Assembly (NCBI RefSeq): GCF_000688235.1
Contig: NZ_JHYO01000027.1
Location: 1 to 53,757, forward strand
From: Terasakiella pusilla DSM 6293
GTDB lineage: Bacteria; Pseudomonadota; Alphaproteobacteria; Rhodospirillales; Terasakiellaceae
Direction: 5' to 3'
DNA length: 53,757 nt
Position 1 is the stretch's first letter. Every line of letters starts with the position of its first letter. The notes beneath the pieces were generated by a model. That model had not been told where the DNA came from. It did not search any database and saw only the letters and a program-made list of their open reading frames with translations. Shown here one piece after another: positions 16,922-25,005 of the stretch. The position numbers and the translations under genes are program-made.

Positions 16922-17013
16922 GTGTCCGACTATACAAGATTCAAATACAAGATGCATAAATAATGCAAAAAACGCAGGTCTGTTTTGCAATCAACCCTAA
17001 AAGCAGTTATATG

Positions 17014-17031
17014 ATACCCCTAATTGGGGAT
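17014..17031. promoter_or_regulatory. Near-palindrome upstream of the FadR-type regulator gene
   Basis: ATACCCCTAATTGGGGAT is an interrupted palindrome (CCCC-N5-GGGG) 20 bp before the start codon of the gene at 17052, overlapping where a promoter would lie. It shares 12 of 16 positions with the boxes of the signalling island but has a 5-base rather than 4-base centre. It may be an autoregulatory operator or another target of the LuxR-type regulator. Confidence 0.4.
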
Positions 17032-17051
17032 GAGACTAAAGGAGATTTGCC

Positions 17052-17801
17052 ATGGAAGAAAAAGTAGCTTCCGAGACTGCCAAGGGGAAAACCGGATTAT
17101 TGTCGGATCGGGTCGCCGCACGCATTATGGCAATGATCGCAGACGGTCATCTCTCGCCCGGTGAACGCCTGCCGGGGGAACGCCAACTGGCAGAAAAAAT
17201 GGGCGTCAGCCGTGTATCTGTCCGCGCGGCGCTGCAAAGCCTGAAGGCGCAGGGGTTCCTTGAAGCCGTTCAAGGCGGGGGCACCCGTATCTTGGCCGCT
17301 GCCGGTGATATGACCTCGCCGTTGGGTGAACTCGCAAAAGTACAAGAACAAAACCTGCACGACTTGGCTGAAATTCGCGCCTTGCTGGAAGTTTGGGCGG
17401 CACGTCGCGCCGCAGAACGCGCCAGTGATGAACAGATTAAAGAGCTGGGCGCGGCCCTTGAAAAGCAAAAAGGCACGTCGGCGGCTAAAGATAAGGCGTC
17501 GCAGGAATTTAACTTCCATTATCTGCTGGGCAAAGCGTCTGGCAGTGCGGTCTATATGCATATTATGGATGTGATCCGCGACATTATCGCGTCCAGTCTT
17601 CAATTCCACCAGTATGATCTGTTTCAGGAACCAAGCGAAGACGGTCTGGCCTTGTCACAGCACAAAGATGTTTTTGCGGCGATCCAGTCACGTGACCCAC
17701 AAGCGGCAAAAGAAGCCATGCATTCCCACCTGAGCTGGGTTCTCGATTCATACGAGAATGAACGCGAGCGGTTGAATTCCGCGACTGCTACTGACGAATA
17801 A
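17052..17801 (+). CDS. FadR-type GntR family transcription regulator
   Basis: A 249-residue regulator. The N-terminal winged helix (residues 15-85; LSDRVAARIMAMIADGHLSPGERLPGERQLAEKMGVSRVSVR in sections) is a standard GntR DNA-binding domain. The remainder is an all-helical FCD domain (about 100-235; LAEIRALLEVWAARRAAERA, FNFHYLLGKASGS, QHKDVFAAIQSRDPQAAKEAMHSHL in sections), which binds small carboxylates in relatives such as LldR and PdhR. AAGGAG lies 6-8 bases before the ATG, and a palindrome at 17014 suggests autoregulation. No metabolic gene is joined to it, so its targets are unknown. Confidence 0.88.
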   Translation: MEEKVASETAKGKTGLLSDRVAARIMAMIADGHLSPGERLPGERQLAEKMGVSRVSVRAALQSLKAQGFLEAVQGGGTRILAAAGDMTSPLGELAKVQEQNLHDLAEIRALLEVWAARRAAERASDEQIKELGAALEKQKGTSAAKDKASQEFNFHYLLGKASGSAVYMHIMDVIRDIIASSLQFHQYDLFQEPSEDGLALSQHKDVFAAIQSRDPQAAKEAMHSHLSWVLDSYENERERLNSATATDE

Positions 17802-17866
17802 TTCGTCATCGTTAAGTCATTGAACTGTCGTAATAAGTTCATTTAATACTTTTTTGTGCTTGAAGT

Positions 17867-17903
17867 GTGCTGCGTTGCCGCATAAGGTTTTGCAATGCAG
17901 CAC
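17867..17903. repeat. 12-bp stem hairpin in the gap after the FadR-type gene
   Basis: GTGCTGCGTTGC pairs with GCAATGCAGCAC (one G-T pair) around a 13-base loop. No T-tract follows, so it is not a classic terminator. It could be a Rho-dependent or processing structure in the 181-bp gap before the small gene at 17983. Confidence 0.5.
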
Positions 17904-17982
17904 GGCCTTGAGAGCCATTGTAACATCACTGCTGCATTCTAGGGAGTTCCAATAGGTTCGACTGTCATGCAGGAGGATGACT

Positions 17983-18258
17983 ATGGCGAAACTCGTATTT
18001 ACTGACGCCGAGCTGGCACTGTTTCAGGCCCGCTTTGAACAAAATAAAAACTGGACCCAGTGGGTGCGCGTCACCAACCGGGACGGTCTGGATATTTTAA
18101 GTCTCGACATTGAAGGTCGCGATAAGAAAACCGTGCGTATGACCAAAAAGGACGGGCAGGGTTATCTGGCGAAATGTGTCGATGAATGGGGCCTTGCGGT
18201 CGCCGTTGATTTTGAAAGTCTGCTGGACACGGTGGATGAAGGCACACGCGCGAATTAA
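17983..18258 (+). CDS. Small conserved-looking protein of unknown function
   Basis: A 91-residue, soluble, charged protein with no signal peptide or membrane segment that I do not recognise. It begins MAKLVFTDAELALFQARFEQ, has a WTQWVRVTNRDGLDILSLDIEG segment with alternating polar/non-polar residues that suggests a small beta-sheet, and ends with an acidic tail. A strong AGGAGG at 17971-17976 is followed by two ATGs; the second (17983) has proper spacing, while the first (17977) abuts the site. The strong ribosome-binding site and regular codon use support a real, well-expressed gene. Confidence 0.75.
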   Translation: MAKLVFTDAELALFQARFEQNKNWTQWVRVTNRDGLDILSLDIEGRDKKTVRMTKKDGQGYLAKCVDEWGLAVAVDFESLLDTVDEGTRAN

Positions 18259-18297
18259 GACGCGGCGTCTCTTTCTTTTCTTGCTACGAAAATTAAA

Positions 18298-18325
18298 AAA
18301 AAGGGCCTCGATTGAGACCCTTTTC
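18298..18325. terminator. Bidirectional terminator between convergent genes
   Basis: AAAAGGGCCTC pairs with GAGACCCTTTT around GATT with one mismatch, flanked by A-rich and T-rich sides. It separates the small gene ending at 18258 from the SDR gene ending at 18331. Confidence 0.65.
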
Positions 18326-18330
18326 GGTGT

Positions 18331-19038
18331 TTAGCTGTAGCGAACAATCTCGCCTGACTTATCATAAGACGGGCTGGCGAGTTCCACAAACAAATCGGTC
18401 AGCGCTTCCGGCTCTTTCAAAGTCTCCGGGTTTTCACCGGGGTAGGCTTGGGCGCGCATGCGTGTGCGTGTGGCCCCCGGATCAATCAGGTTGGCTTTGA
18501 TATTGGTTTTACCCAGCTCAAGCGCCCAGGTTTGCACCATGTTTTCCAAAGCGGCTTTAGAAACCGCATAGGCCGCCCAATAGGCGCGCGGTGCTTTGGT
18601 TGTGCCACTGGACAGGAAGATCGCACGACCCGCATCAGATTGTTTGAGCAATGGTTCCATAGACCGGATCAAGCGCCAGTTTGCGGTGACGTTGACGTCC
18701 ATAACCTCGTTCCACATTTTGACTTTCAGGTGTGCCATGGGGGTGAGATCCCCCAAGAAACCGGCATTCCCCACGACAATGTCAATTTTGCCAAAACGAT
18801 CATAGAGCGCCTGGCCCATTTGATCGATCTTGTCAAATTCACGCAGGTTCATGGGGACCAATGTGGCGGAACCGCCGAGGGCCTGAATTTCGTCATCGAC
18901 TTCTTCAAGGGCAGCAATGGTTCTGGCAACCAGAATAACATGCGCGCCTTCTTGGGCAAAACGCAAGGCAACGGCGCGACCGATGCCGCGTGATGCGCCT
19001 GTGATCAGCGCAACGCGGCCTTCAAGTGCTTTCGTCAT
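18331..19038 (-). CDS. SDR family NAD(P)-dependent oxidoreductase
   Basis: A 235-residue short-chain dehydrogenase. It shows the nucleotide site TGASRGIGRAVALRFA (residues 14-29), the NAGFLGDL motif, and catalytic Ser-Tyr-Lys (SSGTTKAPRAYWAAYAVSKAAL: Ser in SSG, YAVSK as YxxxK). Arg at position 39 (ARTIAAL) hints at NADPH preference. It starts 5 bp after the purF stop, and its ribosome-binding site AAGGGA lies in the last codons of purF. The pairing with purF is seen in other alphaproteobacteria, but the substrate is unknown. Confidence 0.88.
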   Translation of the reverse strand: MTKALEGRVALITGASRGIGRAVALRFAQEGAHVILVARTIAALEEVDDEIQALGGSATLVPMNLREFDKIDQMGQALYDRFGKIDIVVGNAGFLGDLTPMAHLKVKMWNEVMDVNVTANWRLIRSMEPLLKQSDAGRAIFLSSGTTKAPRAYWAAYAVSKAALENMVQTWALELGKTNIKANLIDPGATRTRMRAQAYPGENPETLKEPEALTDLFVELASPSYDKSGEIVRYS

Positions 19039-19043
19039 ATGGA

Positions 19044-20525
19044 TTATTTCCCTTGTTCAGCAAGCAATGGCAAAGACGGTTCGCGCTGGGCGGCAACATC
19101 GTCTTCGTGATCCTGCAGGCGCGTCGGATATTCACCGGTGAAGCAGGCATCGCAGAATTGCGGGTTGGCGTCATTGCGTTTGGCTTCGCCAACAGCACGG
19201 TACATGCCATCGATGGAGATAAAGGCCAAGCTGTCAGCACCAATGATTTCAGCCATTTGTTCAACGCTATGGGTACCAGCCAGCAGTTTTTCACGGCGTG
19301 GGGTATCAATCCCGTAGAAACAAGGCCAGGCTGTTGGTGGGCTGGAAATCCGCATATGGACTTCCGCAGCACCGGCTTGGCGCATCATATCAACGATTTT
19401 CTTGGAGGTGGTGCCGCGCACGATGGAGTCGTCGACCAGAATGATCCGTTTGCCTTTGACGCTACGGATGTTGGCATTGTGTTTCAGGCGCACACCAAGG
19501 TGGCGGATATCCTGTGTCGGCTCAATAAAGGTACGACCGACGTAATGGTTACGGATAATGCCCAGCTCAAATGCCATAGAGGCTTCAGCGGCATAACCAA
19601 TAGCAGACGGGACGCCGGAGTCGGGGACCGGGACAACCATATCCGCATCCACACCACTTTCACGGGCGAGTTCTGCGCCGATGGCTTTACGCACTTCATA
19701 GACGCTGCGGTTTTCAATCTGTGAATCGGGACGGGCGAAATAGATATATTCGAAGACGCAGAAGCGGCTGGGGTTGTCGCCAAACGGCTTGATGGATTTG
19801 ACGCCGTCCTGATTGATGATGATGACTTCACCCGGTTCCACATCGCGCACAAATTCCGCACCGATGATGTCAAAGGCACAGGATTCAGAGGCGAGAATAT
19901 AGCTGTCATCCAGTTTACCCAAGCAAAGCGGGCGCACACCGTGGGGATCACGTACACCGATCATGGTGTTTTTGGTCATCGCAACCAGTGAATAGGCCCC
20001 TTCGATCTGACGCAGGGCATCGATCAGGCGATCTTCAACGGTGGCATACAGGCTGACAGCGACCAGATGAACAATGACTTCCGTATCCATGTCGGATTGG
20101 AAGATACAGCCACGGCGCACCAGTGTGCGGCGCACGGCTTGTGTGTTGGTCAGGTTGCCGTTGTGGGCGATGGACAGGCCGCCAAATTCAAATTCAGCAA
20201 ACAGCGGCTGGACGTTACGAATGACGGTGCCGCCTGTTGTCGCATAACGGACATGCCCGATGGAGGAGGAACCTTTAAGCTGGCTCATCACCGCACTGTC
20301 GGAGAAGTTATCCCCCACAAGACCCATGGCTTTATGGGAATGGAACTGCGCGCCATCGTAAGAGAAAATCCCGCAGGCTTCTTGTCCGCGGTGTTGCAGG
20401 GCGTGTAGGCCCAGTGCAACGTGGGCAGCAGCTTCCTTATGCCCGAAGATGCCAAAGACGCCGCACTCTTCGTGCAGTTTGTCGTCGTCGAAGGGGTTGG
20501 TAGTCATATGGTCAATATCGGTCAT
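19044..20525 (-). CDS. purF: Amidophosphoribosyltransferase
   Basis: A 493-residue enzyme that makes phosphoribosylamine from PRPP and glutamine, the first step of purine synthesis. Cys21 in HEECGVFGIFG is the N-terminal nucleophile exposed after removal of a 20-residue propeptide, as in the Bacillus-type, iron-sulfur-containing class. ALQHRGQEACGI and RYATTGG belong to the glutaminase domain, and IILVDDSIVRGTT is the PRPP loop. Several C-terminal cysteines (e.g. FCDACFTG) fit cluster ligands. The start at 20525 is the first ATG; a TTG lies 9 bp upstream. It lies 15 bp after cvpA, the classic cvpA-purF order. Confidence 0.95.
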   Translation of the reverse strand: MTDIDHMTTNPFDDDKLHEECGVFGIFGHKEAAAHVALGLHALQHRGQEACGIFSYDGAQFHSHKAMGLVGDNFSDSAVMSQLKGSSSIGHVRYATTGGTVIRNVQPLFAEFEFGGLSIAHNGNLTNTQAVRRTLVRRGCIFQSDMDTEVIVHLVAVSLYATVEDRLIDALRQIEGAYSLVAMTKNTMIGVRDPHGVRPLCLGKLDDSYILASESCAFDIIGAEFVRDVEPGEVIIINQDGVKSIKPFGDNPSRFCVFEYIYFARPDSQIENRSVYEVRKAIGAELARESGVDADMVVPVPDSGVPSAIGYAAEASMAFELGIIRNHYVGRTFIEPTQDIRHLGVRLKHNANIRSVKGKRIILVDDSIVRGTTSKKIVDMMRQAGAAEVHMRISSPPTAWPCFYGIDTPRREKLLAGTHSVEQMAEIIGADSLAFISIDGMYRAVGEAKRNDANPQFCDACFTGEYPTRLQDHEDDVAAQREPSLPLLAEQGK

Positions 20526-20540
20526 GTTTCTCAAAGCTCA

Positions 20541-21218
20541 TTACTGGGCGTTGCGGATAAGGCGATCGAGGTCTTTACGTTCCTGTTGATCGTATCCTTG
20601 GGGGTCACTGGTGGTGCTTTTATCCGATTTCGCATCGGGGGTCAGCATCTTATCGAAGGTTTTTTTCAATTCGAGCGCATTATTTGATTTATCCCGCAGG
20701 TCTTCGGCTTCATTGGCGATTTTGTCACTGGCATCGGAAGGCACAAGGCCTTTCAGGAACGCCGATCCCTGTTCAATCAGTGGCATGGATTTGGCGTCAC
20801 GCAGCCAGGTTGGTTGCTTGTTTGCGGGCATCATCCATTCAATGGCGGTATAGAGCAGACAAACGATAAAAATCCCGCGCAGCAGTCCAAATACAAAGCC
20901 AAGGCTGCGATCCAGCGGATTAAGGGCGCTGCCTTGCACTTGTTCTGCAACTAATTTGGTGACGATGGTCAGGATGATCAAGGCGACAATAAATGTGCCT
21001 GCGCCAGCAACGATATCTGCCATCAGTTCGTTCGAGATCAGATCGCGTGCAAGGGGGCGGACATGAGGAAAGCCATATAGACCGGCAAAAGCCGCACCCA
21101 CCCATGACCCGATTGAAAGTGTTTCGTGCACAAACCCGCGCGATAACGCCAAGAGGCCAGATAAAAGCAGTATCACGCCAACGGCGATGTCGGTGATGCT
21201 GATCGGGAGGTTTTCCAT
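20541..21218 (-). CDS. cvpA: CvpA family inner membrane protein
   Basis: A 225-residue membrane protein with four predicted helices in the first 150 residues (ITDIAVGVILLLSGLLAL; VGAAFAGLYGF; IVAGAGTFIVALIILTIV; GLLRGIFIVCLLYTAIEW in sections). A long charged C-terminal tail is rich in Lys, Asp and Ser. CvpA homologs were named for colicin V production and affect envelope homeostasis; the molecular role is unclear. The DRSLGFVFGLLRG signature is conserved in the family. The ATG at 21218 begins the hydrophobic start. It lies between radA (32 bp upstream) and purF. Confidence 0.88.
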   Translation of the reverse strand: MENLPISITDIAVGVILLLSGLLALSRGFVHETLSIGSWVGAAFAGLYGFPHVRPLARDLISNELMADIVAGAGTFIVALIILTIVTKLVAEQVQGSALNPLDRSLGFVFGLLRGIFIVCLLYTAIEWMMPANKQPTWLRDAKSMPLIEQGSAFLKGLVPSDASDKIANEAEDLRDKSNNALELKKTFDKMLTPDAKSDKSTTSDPQGYDQQERKDLDRLIRNAQ

Positions 21219-21250
21219 AAAAGTTATATTCCGCTCCAAAAATCTAGGAC

Positions 21251-22636
21251 TTATTTATCCTTCATTGGGAAGAAAGACAACAGTTCTTGTACATGTCCGA
21301 TCTCCCAAACTTCGATACCAAGGTCTTTTAGGCTCTTATCCGACTCTTTTTTACCGCGTTTCTGACGTTCTGGGATAATCGCGCGGGTGAAACCGAGTTT
21401 GGCGGCTTCTTTCAAGCGCAATTCCGTCTGGCCTACGGCACGGACTTCGCCGGAGAGCCCGATTTCACCAAAAATGACTGTTTCCTGCGGCACAGCGACC
21501 CCACTTAGGGAGGAGGCAAGCGCGGCAGCAACGGCCAAATCCGCAGCCGGTTCATTAATTTTCAAGCCGCCTGCTATGTTGAGGTAGACATCATGGCCGC
21601 CCATTCCAAGGCCGCAGCGGGTATCAAAGACCGCCATAATCATGGCAAGGCGCGATGAGTCCCACCCCACAACTGCACGGCGGGGGGTGGCAAGGGCAGA
21701 AGGGGCCAACAGGGCTTGGACTTCCACCAACATGGGGCGTGAGCCCTCGATTCCCGCAAAAACGCACGATCCGGTCACATCGCCCTTGCGGTCCGATAAA
21801 AACAGGGCCGACGGGTTAGGGACTTCTTGTAAGCCAGCTTCGGTCATTTCAAAGACGCCGATTTCGTCGGTGGCGCCAAAACGGTTTTTCACCCCGCGCA
21901 GGATACGGAACTGGTGTCCGCGATCGCCTTCAAAGTAAAGAACGGTATCGACCATATGTTCCAGGACGCGCGGGCCTGCGATGGTGCCTTCCTTTGTCAC
22001 GTGGCCGACGAGAAACAGCACATAGCCATGTTTTTTGGCTTCGCGGATCAATTCATTGGAGGAAGATCGCACTTGTGAAACTGTGCCCGGTGCACTGTCC
22101 AGTGTATCGATATAAAGGGTCTGGATGGAATCGATAACCACCACGTCGGGTTTATCTTCGGCCAAGGTGGTCAGGATGTTGCGCACATTGGTGGCTGAGG
22201 CCAGTTGTACTTTAGATTTTTCTTGGCCCAGACGGCGCGCACGCAGGCGGACTTGGTCGATGGCTTCCTCCCCAGAAATATAGGCGCAGTCGTATTTTTT
22301 CGAGAGCGATGCCATGACTTGCAGCAGGATGGTGGATTTCCCGATCCCCGGATCACCGCCCACCAGAATGACGGACCCCGGCACAAGGCCGCCCCCGCAC
22401 ACGCGATCAAATTCGCTGATGCCGGTGACTTTGCGCGGGGGTGTTTTTTCTTCGCCTTCAAGGGGGACAAATTCAATGCGGCGTCCCTTGGTCGCGCCCA
22501 TGCCTTTGGGCACGGATTCCGGCACGACTTCTTCTGACAAGGTGTTCCATTCGTTACAGGCGGTGCATTGCCCCTGCCATTTGTTGTAGGTCGCCCCACA
22601 GGATTGGCAGGCGAAGGTGGTTTTTTGTTTTGCCAT
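21251..22636 (-). CDS. radA: DNA repair protein RadA
   Basis: A 461-residue RecA-like protein that promotes branch migration during recombination. An N-terminal C4 zinc finger (Cys10, Cys13, Cys24, Cys27), a Walker A loop GGDPGIGKST, Walker B VVVIDSIQT, the RadA-specific KNRFG motif (in GVKNRFGATDEIG) and a C-terminal Lon-like domain (NIAGGLKINEPAADLAVAAAL; FGEIGLSGEVRAV) give a complete, normal-length protein. The usual alphaproteobacterial neighbours alr, dnaB, cvpA and purF are all within 6 kb. Confidence 0.96.
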   Translation of the reverse strand: MAKQKTTFACQSCGATYNKWQGQCTACNEWNTLSEEVVPESVPKGMGATKGRRIEFVPLEGEEKTPPRKVTGISEFDRVCGGGLVPGSVILVGGDPGIGKSTILLQVMASLSKKYDCAYISGEEAIDQVRLRARRLGQEKSKVQLASATNVRNILTTLAEDKPDVVVIDSIQTLYIDTLDSAPGTVSQVRSSSNELIREAKKHGYVLFLVGHVTKEGTIAGPRVLEHMVDTVLYFEGDRGHQFRILRGVKNRFGATDEIGVFEMTEAGLQEVPNPSALFLSDRKGDVTGSCVFAGIEGSRPMLVEVQALLAPSALATPRRAVVGWDSSRLAMIMAVFDTRCGLGMGGHDVYLNIAGGLKINEPAADLAVAAALASSLSGVAVPQETVIFGEIGLSGEVRAVGQTELRLKEAAKLGFTRAIIPERQKRGKKESDKSLKDLGIEVWEIGHVQELLSFFPMKDK

Positions 22637-22658
22637 GGAAGCTTGGGCCTTTGGTCTG

Positions 22659-23285
22659 TCAGTCGTTGGTGTTGAGAAGCAGAATACGGTTTAAATCACG
22701 TGTGGGGGCCAAAGAGCAATAGATGTTTGTGCGCAGATAATCAGAAACCTGTATTTGTGTGGTGTAACCACGGCTGAATTGCTGGGTGGTGGCGACGATG
22801 GTACTGCATGTGTCGCGGCGATTGTTGGATTGATCGCGACAGAGCGACAAGTTTAATCCTTGGCCATCAAGGTGGACCCATAGATCCGTTTTTTTACCAC
22901 GGGGGCGGGAGTGCAGCTGGATTTCCTTTTGCTCCCCTTTCACAAGGTTGAAGGCAACGGGTTCAGCTTCGCGCCAGCCGGGTTTAAAATCGACCACGGT
23001 GTCTTTTAAAATACACTGTACGACATCGCCGTAGCGCGCGGTTTGATAACGTTTTTGAATGTTTGCTTGATAGTGACGCTTCGCCTCGGCTTCGCGCTCT
23101 TTGCGTGCCTGTTCTTCGCGGCGCTTGTCCGCATCAAGACGGGCTTGTTCTTGACGTGCGTCTAACTGCTGTTGCGGAGTAAGGGCCAGCCATTCATTTT
23201 CCGAAAAGCCAAGCGGATACGTGGTCATGCAGCCGGAGAGGCCAAACAGGAGGCCGGCGAGGGCAAGAGGGGCGACCTTTTTCAC
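22659..23285 (-). CDS. Putative outer-membrane-type lipoprotein
   Basis: A 208-residue exported protein. The signal peptide ends in a lipobox (LFGLSGC, Cys19), so it should be acylated. Residues 35-75 are a highly charged Arg/Glu/Ala/Gln coiled-coil-like segment, followed by a 130-residue beta-rich domain with four cysteines (QCIL, SLCRD, DTCST, IYCSL) that could form disulfides in the periplasm. I do not recognise a named family. It sits 22 bp upstream of radA but is unlikely to be functionally linked. GGAGG precedes the ATG. Confidence 0.7.
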   Translation of the reverse strand: MKKVAPLALAGLLFGLSGCMTTYPLGFSENEWLALTPQQQLDARQEQARLDADKRREEQARKEREAEAKRHYQANIQKRYQTARYGDVVQCILKDTVVDFKPGWREAEPVAFNLVKGEQKEIQLHSRPRGKKTDLWVHLDGQGLNLSLCRDQSNNRRDTCSTIVATTQQFSRGYTTQIQVSDYLRTNIYCSLAPTRDLNRILLLNTND

Positions 23286-23305
23286 GATTTTATTCCTCCT
23301 TTTGA

Positions 23306-23332
23306 GAAAAAGATCCCTGCTTTCACAGGGAT
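23306..23332 (-). terminator. Terminator after the frameshifted lipoprotein gene
   Basis: On the minus strand an ATCCCTG / CAGGGAT stem with a 6-base loop is followed by CTTTTTC. It is placed 58 bp after the second stop of the broken lipoprotein gene and ahead of the next gene. Confidence 0.65.
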
Positions 23333-23389
23333 ATAACTTTTCAGGAGTATGAGGAAAAAGCAGCCTTAAATCAATTCTATAGAAGGGAT

Positions 23390-24141
23390 CTATTTTTCAG
23401 CTTCTTTTTTTAGGAGCAGTGCCTCTTTGACCTTCATGGCCATGGAATAGGCTGTATGTGGGCCGCGAATGGCGAGTTTCTTTGCAACTTTGGAGGTGAA
23501 TTTGGGGTGGAGTTTCTTAAGATAAGCAACCGCACCTTCATAATTGTCTGTCACTTGAATATTCAAGAACTGCTTGTACGCGACGGATCTTTTTAAATCA
23601 AAGCCCGCAATGGGGTATGGAACTTGGCTTCTATATTGCCAATATAGGCCACATCACCAGCGGCAACTTTAAAGCTGAGATATTCAGGGAGGTTTGTGGA
23701 CTGGTTTAAGCCGTGGTGTTGGGCTTCTACTGTCGTCATGCTGCGGTGTCGTTTGAATTTCATTTTAGATAAATGATATTCGCCGGGATCGACCACATAT
23801 ATGTCGTAGTAAAAGTTGTCGGTGTCATTGCTGTGGGTCGTCCAAATGTTGATTTGGCTGTCGGTTGACCCGGTGAGGATTTTGTCTTTTAAAAAGCGAA
23901 ATTCGCCCGGAATATGATGATAGCCGGAGGGGCCAATTAAGGGGTCAAAGAAGAATGTATATTTTGTCCCGACGAGAATGACCGCTTTTTCAGGGGGAAC
24001 TGGTGTGTTGGACTCCAGAGAAATATTTTGGAGTTCGGGCGAGAACACGCCGACGAATGGTTTTTCCAAGGCTTGTCCGACTTGATGGATACAGCCAGAC
24101 AGCGGAAAGATTAAAACGAGTAAGCTAAGTATTTTTTTCAT
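23390..24141 (-). pseudogene. Lipoprotein gene broken by a frameshift
   Basis: The frame from the ATG at 24141 encodes a lipoprotein (signal with FPLSGC lipobox) of 182 residues that stops at 23593. A second open frame continues, without a start codon, from the same place to a stop at 23390. It encodes a coherent segment (GFDLKRSVAYKQFL, DNYEGAVAYLKKLHPKF, AMKVKEALLLKKEAEK). Adding one C to the CCCC run on the minus strand (plus GGGG at 23612-23615) joins them into one protein of about 250 residues. This is either a true mutation, a phase-variable tract or a sequencing error. The family is not recognised. The gene lies 90 bp after mlaF, where mlaD might be expected, but it does not resemble MlaD. 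Confidence 0.65.
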
Positions 24142-24231
24142 AAGACGACCCAAGTTGATTTTAGTTTCAGGGAAACTAGCTTAGGTCGTACTCATTGCAC
24201 AAGTATTCATTGCATTGGTTGTGATGTATGC

Positions 24232-25005
24232 TTACTTTCGCACAGCCATTTCGATGGGTCCATCAGCGCGTCCGTTGATGAATTGTTGGACATAGTCGTT
24301 GTCACAGTCATCAATGGTGGCAGCGGGGCCTTGCCAGATGATCTTGCCTTGATAAAGCATGGCGATGCGGTCCGCGATTTTGCGCGCACTTGCCATATCG
24401 TGGGTGATGGACAGCGCTGTTGCGCCTAGTTCTTTGGTGACTTTGACGATCAGGTCATTGATGACATCTGCCATGATGGGGTCAAGACCGGTTGTGGGTT
24501 CGTCAAAAAAGATAATCTCAGGATCACCGGCGATGGCGCGGGCTAGACCGACGCGTTTTTGCATCCCGCCGGACAATTCGCTGGGGAAAAGGTCGCTGAC
24601 TTCCGGCGGCATGCCGACTTGGGCAAGTTTTTCAATCGCTAGTTCTTTGCCTTGTTTGCGGGTAATGGTTTTATCCGCTATGGGGCCAAAAGCGACATTT
24701 TCCCAGACGGGCAGGGAGTCAAACAGGGCGGCACTTTGAAACAGCATGGAGAATTTATGGTTCACGCGTTCACGATCTCGTGCGCTTAGGCCGACGACAC
24801 TTTCGCCGTCCACCTCAATGTTGCCGCTGTCGAGTTCTAACAGGCCGAGCGTACATTTTAGGGTCACGGATTTACCTGTGCCTGATCCGCCGATGATGAC
24901 AACAGACTCACCGGGCATGACATCAAGGTCAAGGCCGTCCAGCACCACTTTGGAGCCGAAGGCTTTATGTAGATCGCGGATTTTAATCTTCGGTGTATCG
25001 GTCAT
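24232..25005 (-). CDS. mlaF: ABC transporter ATP-binding protein MlaF
   Basis: A 257-residue ATPase of the MlaF/Mkl type, part of the retrograde phospholipid transport complex that keeps the outer membrane asymmetric. Walker A is GGSGTGKS, the Q loop is MLFQSAALFDSL (the phenylalanine-rich form seen in MlaF), the signature is LSGGMQKR, Walker B is EIIFFDEPTTGLDP and the switch is THD. It overlaps mlaE by 4 bp. mlaD is not next to it, so the substrate-binding hexamer must be encoded elsewhere or be lost. Confidence 0.92.
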   Translation of the reverse strand: MTDTPKIKIRDLHKAFGSKVVLDGLDLDVMPGESVVIIGGSGTGKSVTLKCTLGLLELDSGNIEVDGESVVGLSARDRERVNHKFSMLFQSAALFDSLPVWENVAFGPIADKTITRKQGKELAIEKLAQVGMPPEVSDLFPSELSGGMQKRVGLARAIAGDPEIIFFDEPTTGLDPIMADVINDLIVKVTKELGATALSITHDMASARKIADRIAMLYQGKIIWQGPAATIDDCDNDYVQQFINGRADGPIEMAVRK

